Assembly: GCA_022072025.1 (NCBI GenBank)
Contig: JAJVIP010000010.1
Span: 242,050-306,049, forward strand
DNA from: Elusimicrobiota bacterium
GTDB taxonomy: Bacteria; Elusimicrobiota; Elusimicrobia; F11
Direction: 5' to 3'
Length of the DNA stretch: 64,000 bases
Shown: positions 1 to 12,000 of the stretch, in pieces
How positions within the stretch are numbered: the first letter of the stretch is position 1
Layout of the letters: every line of letters begins with the position of its first letter
Position numbers and translations under genes: made by a program
The notes under the pieces: generated by a model
The model's database searches: none
Told to the model about the DNA's origin: nothing
What the model saw: only the letters and a program-made list of their open reading frames with translations

Positions 1-3000
1 AGGAAGCGCCAATACCTTCAGCCGGCCCCCCCACCCGATTCTGATCCAACCGGCCGTTTCGCTCGTTGTAGAAATACCGAACGGTATTCAAAGAATGGCT
101 GGGGCTGCCGTCGGCGGATGAACTGTCCGACACCGTTGTTTGGGAATGGAGCCGGGCCTGTTGGCCCCGCACCACGCGGAATTTTTGTTCGATGGCGCCC
201 GTTGTGAGCGCACCGGTTCCATCTTGCGAACCAAAGGTTCCTTCTCCATAGGCGCCCAAGAGCAAAGGCCCTTTGTCGTCCGCGTCCTCCACTCGAGTGG
301 AGGTCAAAGCCTGGTCCCATTCGGATTCCGCGTCCACCGCTTTGGGAGACACCGGCCGCTCGCGTCCATATTTATAGTTCACGGTCATCTCTTGCCAATT
401 GGTGCTCAAATCTTTGGATTGGCTGTTGGAGCGGGTGACGGTTTGTGTAATTTTTTGTTGGTTGTAGATGATCTTGTAGGTTTGATCGGTGTGAGAAAAT
501 CCCACGTCCCACCACTGCGTGTCGTTTTCGGCGATCTGTTTCCAACTGGATTGATCATTTTCAAAATCAGTGACCTGGTTGTTTTGAGTCAATGGATTTG
601 AAAATAACGGGTTGTTGCGGCCGGAATGCGTAAGCGCGTCCACCGTTCCAGTGGCGCTTTCCAAGCGGAGTGTTTTGGCATTGTAGCTTTGCTCGTTCAC
701 GGATTTGGAATGGCTGTAAGACAGGTCCCTCCCCACCGTATCCGCAATTGAAATCGTCCGAGTCAGACGCGCGATCCCCACTGGTTGTTCGCCATTTACA
801 TCCTTCGGTCCAAAGTTGAAAACGGTGTAGAACTGTTTCAGCGCGCCTTTGGTGGTGTCCCAGATATCATTCTGACGTGAGGCCAACGTGGTTTCCCAGG
901 ACACATCTTCTCGGTCCCGCCCGGAATGACTGACAAAATCACCCCCACCTGAAGCGCCACGCAACTTCGCTGTCACATGGTCCCAATCATAATCCACCAA
1001 CACATTTTGGTTGTTGTAGGAACCGTCCATTCCATAGGTTTTGGAGTTGGTGTTGGTTTTTGTTCGACGAACCACCCGATTGTCGCCTTTGATCTCATAC
1101 GTTTCATGCGTGTAAAAAACAGTTTTTTCGAGTTCTTGGGATTGATCGATGAATCCGCTGTCGGACTCATAGTCATAACGCAAGGTTTGACCATTGATAT
1201 ATCCATCAGTTCGAACCCAGCGGTTGAGCGCCGAATTGAACTCTCGCGCGTACACCGATTTTTGCCAAGCGCTCGTCATGATTTCATCCACGCTGAAATT
1301 GTTCGAGGCCGATTGCGCGAGCGTGAGCACGCCATCTTCATCAAAAAAACTTTCTTGGTAATTTTCAGAGTGCGCAAAAACCGGACCAGAGACCTGATCA
1401 AACAACGGAACCGAAATGCCCGTGAATTCACCGGTGGCGGGATCCCGCGTGACGTTGGGAGTGAGGCGAACATTCCCGACATTTTGTTGGCTGCGGATCA
1501 CGCGCGCTTGGCCAATCACAATATCGAAATCTTGCCAGAGCGTGCCGCGCGTGGCGTTCCCCAAAGCGCCGGCTCCCGTTCCCTGCCTGTCATAACTCAC
1601 CCAGGTTCCGGTTCCTTTGGTTTCAACGCCATTGTGGTTCAGCGCCGTTTGTCCGATGGCGCTGTAGGCCTGGGTCGTGAGTGATTTTTGGATTTGAACA
1701 GATCCGTCGGATCCGTCCACCCGCGTGATTCCTTCCGTTGAAGCCACGCGAGCGGCACCATTAACCAATTTATAGGTCTGCCGTGTTCCATATTTTCCAA
1801 TGATATCTTCGGCCGCGTTGACCGGCGCTTCCCCGCTGATCTCCGAGGCAAACGGCAATATTTTTTCATCGGTCACGTCATAGGGCGTGCTCTCTGCGGC
1901 GGACTTGGTCCCGATCACACCCCCCGTTGTGATGTTGCCGTCACCATCAATCGCGAAACTGGCGCCAAAGCCTTCCGCGGGTTTCATTGCGTCCAAACGG
2001 CCCGTACGCGATGAATAGAAATATCGAATCCCATTCAATTGATGAGACACGCCGCCATCCGAACTGGAAGAATCAGACACGGTCAGCGTCTCTCCCACTT
2101 GGGCCCGCTGACCGCGCGTGACCACAAATTTTTGTTCGGTGAGCCCCGTGGTCAAATTGCCATTACCGTCATCTTGAATGAAACTGCCTTTGCCGTAGGC
2201 TCCCAACAGCAACGCGCCATCGTTGGCCGCGTTGTAAATCAACGGAGAACTCAGAGGCGTTCCCGCGGGCAAACGCGTGCGTCCATATTTATAGGTCACC
2301 ACATTGTTTTGAATATTTTGAGATCCGTCCCGGCTGAGGGTGATGGAATTCGAGGTTTGACTGTCAATTTTTAAGGTGTTGAAGACCTTGGCAGGGTCCA
2401 CATAGGTGGTTTGGTTGGTGGTGTTGGTGGTGTCCCACCATTTTGTGTATCGGCCTTGCTCCCTATAAAGAGATTCATTCAAAATGTGAATTTGCTCGTC
2501 ATTCATGCCCTGTAAATCACTCAGCTGGGCCGGGAAAATTGTGAAAGGGTTCGGGTCCGTGACGTTTCGACCACTGTGCGAAAGACTGGTTCCCGCAGTC
2601 TCTGTTTTTTCGTACACGTTGCTTCCATCCACGTTTTCATCAATCACTCCATTGCCGTTCAAATCAAACTCAAGCACAAGCCGCAGCGGATGAAAGGCCT
2701 GACCGGCTGGCCAATCGACCGGTTTCTTGGCGGGCGTGAACGCCTGATAGGTGATTTGTTCGGAATGGGAATAGCCCAAGTCGCGGCCCAGCGTGTTGCT
2801 GACACTCTTGGAACGCACCTGACGCGCGATGCCCACCTCGTTGTTGGGTCCAAATTTTTCGATGCGAAAATTGTTTTCCAAGGTGCCCACGGTCGTATCC
2901 CACACTTCTTGCGGCGCATTTTGAAGCGTGTTGGTCCAAGAGTCTTCAATCGTTTGCCCCGCCGCCACCGTTTCATTGTCGCGGCCCGAATGACTCACGA

Positions 3001-6000
3001 AAGTTCCTTTTCCCGACGCATCCGCCAAAACAGCGCGAGCGTCGTAGGTGTAGTCAGTCTTCACATGTTGTTTGTTGAAGCTGCCGGCCAAATCATAGGT
3101 GCGGGAGTTTGTATCCACCTGGGTTCGACGCGTCACTTTAAACGGCCACTGCACCGCGTCCAATTGTTGGTAGGTTTCAACCGTGTTGAAGTAAGTGAGC
3201 TCGAGCGTGGTCGAGGTGTCGATGGCGCCAGAGGGCGAATCATAGTCAAACCGTTCCGTTCGACCGTCGATGCGGCCTTCGGTTCGGACCCAGCGACCAT
3301 CGGGCAATTGAATACGGTCGTACACCGCTTTTTGAACCGAATGCGTCAGAAAACCTTCATTGTTGAAAACATCACTCGCGTTTTGGTTCCAGAGCAGAAC
3401 GCCGTTTCTGTCATACCGGGATTGAGAATAATTTTCTTGATGCGCGTAAATGGGACCTGTCGGTTGGTTGTAGAGAGGTTTCCCCACGGTGGTCCAAATT
3501 CCATTGGCATCGGCATTAATGTTGGGAGTTTGAGGCGTGTCGCCGCGATATTGAGCGGAGGTCATCAGTCGGTTTTGTCCGGCGATAAAGTCGTAATCTT
3601 GCCGAATCCCTCCGTTCATGGTGTTTCCCATCCCGTCCTCGCTCATCCAGGTTCCCGTGCCCACACCGTCTTTGAGTCTCCCGAGAAAACGGCCATTCTC
3701 TGGTTCATGACTTGTCTCGTAAATATTTTTCACGTCCAGCGTTTGCTGGGTAGAAGAACCATCGATGTTGTCTGTGCGGCTCTCTGTGCGGGTCACGTCC
3801 ACTTTGGCTTGACCGTTTAGGAGAACAAAGGATTGGTTGTTGGGAGAAGGTTTCGTGATATCCACATAACCCTCGGCGTCCAATTCACCCGAGGTCGTGA
3901 TATTGCCTTCCGAATCAATCGACCAACTGGCCGTTTGACCCACGGAGGCTGAAACGTCCACGCGACCCTCTCGCGTGTAACCGGTTTTTTGATAGGAGGC
4001 TTGATGCGACACCGATCCGTCAGAAGAAGCGGGATCAGACTGCGAAAAACTTTCCGTCACGCGGGCTTGCCCGTTCACGGCCGCCATCACCTGCCGGGAG
4101 GTGGTCAAAGAATAATTGCCATTCCCGTCATCGCTGACCTGGGATCCCGTCGACAACCCTCTCGCCAACCGGTTTCGCCGGTCGTAGGTGTTTTCAACGC
4201 GGTTGGTCGCGATCGTCAAACTCCCGTCAACAGAAAAGGTGTCGGTTTCTGTTTCGCTTGAAAGCACGCGCGCTTGCTGCCCTCGCAATATGCCGTAGGT
4301 GGAACGCGTGGTCGAGGTGGTGGAATCCCACCAAGGGTCCGAGGGATCGGCGTTCACATGCGCGTCATGTTCTCTCGCTTCCTCTTTAAGAGCGTTCATA
4401 AATTCAGCGCGCTCTTCTTTTGTTTTTGATTTCCAATTCGAATGGATCACCCGCGCCGTGTCGGAAGAATCCACGTCAAACAAGAACAAGCGGTCGGAAC
4501 CCGAATGACTGGTTTGCGTGCCTTCTGAGTTGGCCCCGGACAATCTCCCATACTCCGTGTAATCATTGGATTGTTCGGACACCGAATGGCTATACGCCCC
4601 TTCGCGGGTGAGGTTGATGGAATCGTTGGTCACTTTGCTGAGCTTGGCGAGCGAACCGAAGAAGATCTGATATTCCTGTTTGATGGTTCCCACCGTGGTG
4701 TCCCACCAGGCATGCTCATCCACGGCGCTCGTGTTGGCGGCCCCTTGGGCGGTGACTCCGCCGTCTCGTCCGGAATGGGCTTCTAAAATTTCCCCCAAAC
4801 CGTTCGAGGCGGTGAGCAGGACGCGCAAGCCATTCACGGCGTAATCATTTGAGACCGTCATCACTTGGTGGTTGTAAGAACTGTCGCGGCCCACGGTTTC
4901 ACTTTGGGTGCGCGTGTCGGCCAGTTTGGCGATGTTGATCTGATACGAACCCAAGTTGATGATGAAAACGCGGAACGTCTGATCAATGAGGGCTGTGGTG
5001 GTGTCCCACCAATCTTGGGCCGCCACGTCTCTCCAATTTTTATCGGGCGTGTCGTTACCGGAATGGCTCACACTCGTTCCTTCGCCGCGCGTGCGTTCAT
5101 TGGCTTCAATCGCTCCATTTCCGTTCACATCCAACCCTTCCACCACTTGGCCGTTTCGGGCGTCATAAAAATAATAGTTGCGCATGTCTTGTTGGCTGTA
5201 GCTTGAATCGAGGCTGGATTGATTCGACACATTGTGAACGAAGGTGCGGCGTGTGCGCTCTCCCACCTGTTCATACCGTTCGAAAGAGGTGGAGTCGACG
5301 GTTTCGACGGCCAAGCTGAGGTCCGGGCCGGCAAACGGGTCGTAATCGTAGCGTTGAACCTGAGAATTGATGGTGCCGCTGATCCGTTTTTTATTGGCGT
5401 CGTAGTCGTAAACAGATTCACTCTGCGAAACGCTCAAAATACCGTCGGTGCTGTAATTCTCGCTTTCAGAGATCCCGCGCAAGAGCATCCCGTTTTCGTT
5501 GTAGCTGTTCTCGACATGGGAGTTGCTGTGCGCCCACAAAGGCCCCGAGGAGGTGCGTTGGGAATCGGACAAAGTCAGCCGCGCTTGCCCCGTGATAACG
5601 GAAAATTGTTGTCGCACTTCTCCTTGGGTTTGGCGGCCCAACGGGTCAACGGTCTCCCAGACGCCGTCAGCGCGCTGCGCGTTTAACCGCCCTGAGTCCA
5701 ATCGATATTCGGTGTAGGTCAACAAATCCTGCGTGGTCACACTGCCGTCCACACTGCTTGTTTTGGTTCGGGTGTCGTTGAGCACTTGTTTGGCTTGACC
5801 ATACATCACCAAATAGGTGGACCGTCCTCCCACTTGAGATATTTCCGCGGCGGGTTCGCCCCCCACCAACGGTTTTTCTTGAAGCGCTCCTGACTCCGTC
5901 ACATTGCCTTCGCTGTCCACCGACCAGGAAGCGCTCTGACCGCTGGCCCCTTCAAGTTTTCCGGTCAACTGGTTGTTCGTGTAAAACGTTTCGCTCATGG

Positions 6001-9000
6001 ATCGACTGGGACTGCCGTCAACCGCGCTCGAATCAGACAACGATGTGCTTTTGACGAGACGAGCTTGGTTGTTGATCACCTCATATTCCAAGAAATTACC
6101 GGTGCCCGCCAAGGGATCTCCCACCGTGGTGGTCAAATTCTGATCTTCACTGATGAACCGCCCGGTCCCTCGCGCAGAGGTCAAATGGCCCAAAGCGTCA
6201 TAGCTGTAGTTCGTGATGGATTCTTGATTTTGGAATCCCCCATCCAAACTTCGGGTTTCACTGAGAGACGTATTTTTCTGAACACGCGCTTGTCCCAAAA
6301 TGACCACCAGGGTCTGAACGGTTCCGGCGCTGAGGAGCTCTTGAGCATTCGAGCTCAAAACGCCCGACCGGGTGATGTTGCCCCAACCGTCATCTGAAAT
6401 TGAAGCGGATTCCGAGGTGGTCAACTCAGTCCCATTTTGGAGGACGAGCTGTCCCTCATCGTTATAGGCATTGTGGGTTTTTGTGACGGATCGCGTGGTC
6501 GCCCCATCGCGCGCTTCGGTGAACGACACCGATTGGCTTTCCACCTGACGCAGGGCGCCGCGAATCACACGGAAGGAAAGTTCGTTCGTTCCGCTGGTCA
6601 GGTCCCAGGCGGTTCCATCGGGTTCGAACCCGGAACTGGAAGTAAAACGGCCTTGGCCTTGGGCCCGGAGGAGCTGCCCCACCGCGTTGTAAGCGAAGGA
6701 CTGTTCTGAATTCTGTTCCTGAAGTGAACCGTCGGCGCCTCGCGTGATCGACTGGGTAAATGTTTTTTCCACCCGAGCTTGACCGTTAATAATAAGGAAG
6801 CGCGAATCACTTTCGCTCGAGGTGGTGTCCCACGCCAAACCAGACGCGTTAAAACCGTTGTGCGCCACCGATTCCGCATGGGAGAACGCTTCCTCCAACC
6901 GGCCTTGACGGTCATAGATATTGAACGTCCAATTGTTGGATTGGGTGAAAGCGCCATCAATTCCCCGTGTTTCGCCCGATGACAGCGACCGGGTCAGCCG
7001 CGCTTGATTGTTGATCACAGAAAATTTCTGAAGGACAAGGGATTCCGTGGTGGAGGTGGCGGTCAAACGTTGATCGGCATCGGCATATTCATAAGACTTC
7101 TGCCGCACCTCCACGTCGCCTCCGCTGGTTCCCACCACATCCATCAAGAGTCCAATGCCGTCCAAGAGCCGAACGGTTTTGGGGCCGGTATAGACCACGC
7201 GGCTTACGCCATCGGAATAGAGGTTGAATTGCTGGGTGGGGCTCACCAACTCCGAGATGATTCGCCCCGCGAAATCAACCGTGGTCGATTGGGTGTTGAG
7301 TTGCGACGCCACGCGCGCTTGTCCCGCAATCACCTCATAGGCCTGTTCATTGGTTGAGAAAGTGCGGGACGTATATTCATCTGGACGCTCCGCATCTGAA
7401 TAATCAAACGATTCATTGACCACCGCGACAACTTGATCGAACGGATCATTGGAAAGCGCGTCGTACACGCGAACCAGCCGGCCCAAGCCGTCATAGTCAT
7501 AGGCCAATTTAAAAGAGGATTGGCGGTTCACCAAATGCCCGTTCGGAGATAAGGGGGTTGAATGATTGTCGAACGTATCCGTTTGAGATTCTTGCGTCGC
7601 TATCCGCGCTTGTTGGCGATTCACCACCACATAGGTTTGGATGGTGGTGGTAAGGGAACGGCTCACCTGTTTGCTCTCAAGAACACCGCCGAATTCGTCG
7701 TTTCCATATTCATATCCATGGGTCACGCTGCGAATGTTCGTGTCACCGAAAGCGTCGGTGACTCCGGTCAAATGGCCCACCGCGTCATAATTGTAGACCA
7801 ACGACACCGGCAGTTGGTGCGAGGTGAGATGCCCTTCCGCGTCATACGACTTCACTTCCGTCGATTGGGTGGCCAATCGCGCTTGATCGCGCACCACTTT
7901 GAAACTCTGTTTGATGATGGAATCGACATGGCCGCCCACAGTGTCCTCGGTTCGGGTGGTAATGGTGCCGAGAGCCCCCAACAACAAACCCCGCGCTGAA
8001 AACGTGTTTTCAAAGGTGGTGCGTTGCGTGGAAATGGATCCATCGGATTGAATGGACCGCGCCTCGTTCAGTGATTCGATCATGCGGGCTTGTTCTTCAA
8101 TGACCACAAACCGTTGACGAATCACGCTTTCGGTCACGCTCACGGCCTCTTGAAGCGCCACTCCCTTGTGATAACCATATTCAAAACTGAGTTGGCGAAG
8201 TTGAACCGTGTCGTTCCCTTTTTCGTCGGTCACTTGAATCAAACGGCCGTTCCCGTCATAGCGGTTCAATTGGGTATAGGGATCGGTCACTGACGTCAGG
8301 CGTTCTTCAGGGGTCCCAAACAATTCATAGGATTCGGATTTCGTTACCTGTTTCACAAGGCGCGCTTGCCCGGCCACCATTTCATAGGTGCGGTCCACGG
8401 TGGTGAATTGACTGGCGCCCACGCCGTCATCGCTGCGTGTCACCACGCGCCCGATCGCGCCACGTTGAATGCCGGTCGCGCGATCAAAATCATTGAGCGT
8501 CTCTTCATCGACCGTGGTGAGAGATCCATCCAAATTGGTCGTCACCAGATGCCGCGTCGCCAATACAACTTTGGCCTGGTTGTTGATCACCTCATGAATA
8601 TTTTCGAGAGACCCAACCGTTTTGTCCCCACCGCCCGTTTCACCCACAAAGTTTCCCCGGCTCCAGGCTTGGACCAAGAGCCCATTCTGGTCATATTGAA
8701 AATGGGTGGCCAGCACCTGCATCTGGTTGTCGCGCCCTTCCAATCGTTCAAACTCAATCAAGGTGGCCAATGTACCCGTCTCATTGGGGAGAGCCGTCAT
8801 GATCTCAAGAGAGTCAGGACCGCTGGCGGTTAAACGGACAAAAGCCGATGAAAATCCATCCGCTATAAATTCAACCCCGTCAAAGGTTCCTTGAAAAACA
8901 TATTCGACATAATCGCGAGCGTCGCCGTCCCACACCACATATCGCAAACTGCCCCGGTTGTTGGTGTCACGCTCCAAAACAAAATGAAGACCATTCGCGT

Positions 9001-12000
9001 CCAAATATCCGACCAGGCCCACGCGACCATCATCGGCTTGAGACAAGGCCAGTTCGGTGAAACCTTCTCTGAAGCGGATATTTTCACGAACCATGGTGAC
9101 AGGCGCTTGAGCGCCAAATAAATAGACGGTATCGGCCCCACCGGGTCGGCGGAGCTCAAGCCGGGGCGATATCACTTGGCCATCGGTTAAGAGTCCGCTT
9201 AATTCGAACGTGATTTCAGAATTGGATATTCGAAGTCCAAGCGCTCCGGTCACGGAGTCTTGGAGGGAGGAAAGTTCATAGCGTGATGTGGATCCATCGG
9301 CCCGTTTAAACTTTATCACCCAGAGACCTTGGTCTTTTGAAACGATGTAGCTGTCGCCATGGACCTGGTCGTTAAAATCACCGCCCAAGAATTGACCGTT
9401 TTCGTCCCAGAAAAGAGTGGACCGCAAACCTTGCGCCGCATCATTTAAGTCCCGTTGGGTGGATTTCTCTCCGGTGGGCGACTCTGACAAACGTTGCGTG
9501 TCCACCACTTTGGGGCGGCCGCGCACCACCTCGAACTTTTGAACGAGAGAGCCCACGCTGGTGACTTTGTATTGGCCTTGGGTCAACAGCGAACTTCTAA
9601 AAGTTCCTCCGCCCGATGCGGACAACAATTTCCCGCCGGAGGCATAGACATAACGGACGCGGGAATCGTCTTCGTTTTTTGTGTTGTCTCGTCCGAGCGT
9701 GGTTGAAACGGTGTGGGACTCCACTCTCTTCAATTGCCCGTGTTGGTTGAGCACATACGTGTCTTCGGTGTGACTGGTGGTGAGATTGCCCGATCCATCG
9801 TTGGACTCCGCGTCCGACACCCCTGCGCCCCCGATCAGTTTGGAGGAACTCACGTCATAAATATTGGTCGTGAGCGAAACCGCCTTTTGGCTCGACTTAT
9901 CAAGGTTGCGTGTCTCAGATTGGGTGATGATTCGGGCCACTTTGACCTGCCCGAAAGCCGCCTCCACATCCAAATAATCCTGTTGAATAACGGAGGTGGT
10001 GTTGTTGTTGAACCCATCGTTGGATTCCCCACGGCCAAAGCCGCGCACCGATACCAATTTCCCGCCCTCGCTGAAGGTCTGCGCGACAATCATCTCCTGG
10101 GAATTTTGAGAGAGATCATCGTCCCGTTCAGGGGCGGAATACGACCCCTTAAATTCATTCAGGCGTGAAAAATCATCCAACCGAGCGGTAAACGAACGGT
10201 TTTTGGATTGAACCAAAAACGACCGCCCATTTTGGATCACATAATCTTGGAGCGTTTCCCCGCCGGTGAAATTATTGAATCCATCAGAGTTGAGCGATTG
10301 TCCATTTCCACTCGCTCCCGCCAACCGTCCATACGAATCATAGGCATTGACAACCACGGTCTCGCTCCAGCCCCAAGTCTCGTCAGGATTGACGCGTCCG
10401 ACCCACGTGGCGCCATTCCAACTGACGAAATTGTCGATTCGAACCGATGAATCGAGATCGTCCCCGATTTGGCGCGCGTTAAAACTTTGGGTCCTTGTTT
10501 CCGTGAGAAGCGCTCGCCCCAAAAGAACAATGGTTTCATGATCAAAAGTTTGCTGGGTGATGGATTTGGTGAGATTGCCGAAACCGTCGCTTGAAAGACC
10601 CGTGCCTGAGCCTTCAGCATTTTTTAAACGGCCGGAATCGTAGTAGGTATAGTCCACCGCCAAACGTTGACGGTTCCAAGAGTCGTCTCGGTTGGTGGAA
10701 GGCTGGGAAAAAGAGCCCGTCACGCGGTCGGTTTCTCGGTTATAACTCGCTGTAAAACTCTCGGTAATATTTTGGCTGAGCTTGGCTTCGCCATTGAGAA
10801 TGACGTAGGTTTGTCTCAAGTCCGCGGCGACATAATTGTCGAATCCATCGTTCGAAAGAGAAGTGCCCGTGCCTTGAGCGGAACTTAGTTTTCCACCGGC
10901 GTCATAACCATACGCCACCGTCATGGCCTGGCGGTTCCACGTGTCATCCGATAAACGCAAGGGGCCGACCCATCCCCGGGCCAGGTCCACCTCATAGCTG
11001 CCGCGCCCCGCGGCATCAGATGAAAACGAAAAAGACTGATTGGTCTTTAATTTTGACAATCCCAATCGGTTTTGAATCTCTTCATCAAAATCCTGAACGG
11101 CCACCGTGAGAGTGAAGCGTCCAAAGCCGTCATCGCTCAGAGAACGACCCACCCCCACCGCGTCCATCAAAATTCCGTTGCGGTTCTCGGCGCGTTGAAC
11201 GGAAAGAACACCCGCCGACACCGCATACGAATCTCCGTCATAGAGATTGGCTTGCAGATTGTTGCTTTCCGTGACGCTGCCGTCCACATTGCGCGTGACC
11301 GCATGGGTTTGGGTCTCCAACACCTTGGTCAGGCCTCGCGCCAAAAGGCCGAGATCGTAAATCTGTTTGAATTCACTGTCGGTTCGGTTTCCAAAGCCAT
11401 CATCATTCAGCGAAGTTCCGCCGCCCGAGACGGAGACCAACTTCCCCCATTCGTTGTAGGTATTTTCAACGGTGTTGATGGACCGGCTGAAACTGCCGTC
11501 AAAATGACGCAACGGAGACAAAGTGGAACCTTGGGACAGCGCATTGGAAGTAAAACTTTCCGTCACTGTTTTGGCCACGCGGGCCTGGCCTTTCACAATC
11601 AAATAATCTTGATGACCTTGATTGGCGGTGAAACGGTTGTGTCCATCCGAACTCAGCCCTTTGAGGGCGCCCACCGCTTGGTTGAGCCGGCCCTCCGCAT
11701 CATAACCGTAACGAACGGTGTTGGTATTCGATGTCCAGGTCCCATCGGTGCCCAAGAGGGGCTGCGCCGCACTCCCTTCGCCCGCCGCATTTGAGGTGAA
11801 AGATTCATTTACACTTTCGCGAAGTTTGGCTTGGCCATGCACCACCGCGTAACTTTGAGAAATGTTGAGCGCTTGATAATTTCCCGATCCATCCGCCCGC
11901 GAGCCATCATTCGACAATCCTTTTCCTTCTCCACGCGCCGTTAACAACAAACCCTTTTCATTGTATTCATAGCTGGTTGTGACATCTTGACGGGTCCAGG

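Larger units (their letters stand above)
1..6200 (-). repeat. Higher-order repeat, period about 2.0-2.1 kb
   Basis: Blocks of seven to eight type B units recur as a group. A D-S/G-D/E-G-N-[V/I]-T marker lies near 5,890-5,926, 3,880-3,925 and 1,922-1,965. An R-x-D-Y-[D/E] marker lies near 5.33, 3.24 and 1.18 kb. The S-H-S-G-R/N-D marker lies near 5.07, 2.98 and 0.93 kb. The L-G-A-Y-G-[K/E]-G marker near 2.2 kb recurs near 0.2 kb, which starts a fourth copy. Spacing between copies is about 1,970-2,090 bases. Confidence 0.75.
1..8760 (-). repeat. Type B repeat array, second block
   Basis: About 30 further type B units continue to the window edge. Units near 8.6-5.6 kb resemble the first block (for example FKVVRDQARLATQ near 7.9 kb). 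From about 5.1 kb toward base 1, several units gain an S-H-S-G-[R/N]-[D/N] turn followed by W-W-D-T-T. This gives a third sub-type and forms part of the larger 2-kb repeat. Confidence 0.78.

Noticed and set aside
2576-3820. Plus-strand open frame of 414 codons
   Set aside because: Antisense to the giant ORF. It follows from its codon bias and repeat structure, has no ribosome-binding site and no family resemblance. The same holds for all other plus-strand frames in 1-28315.
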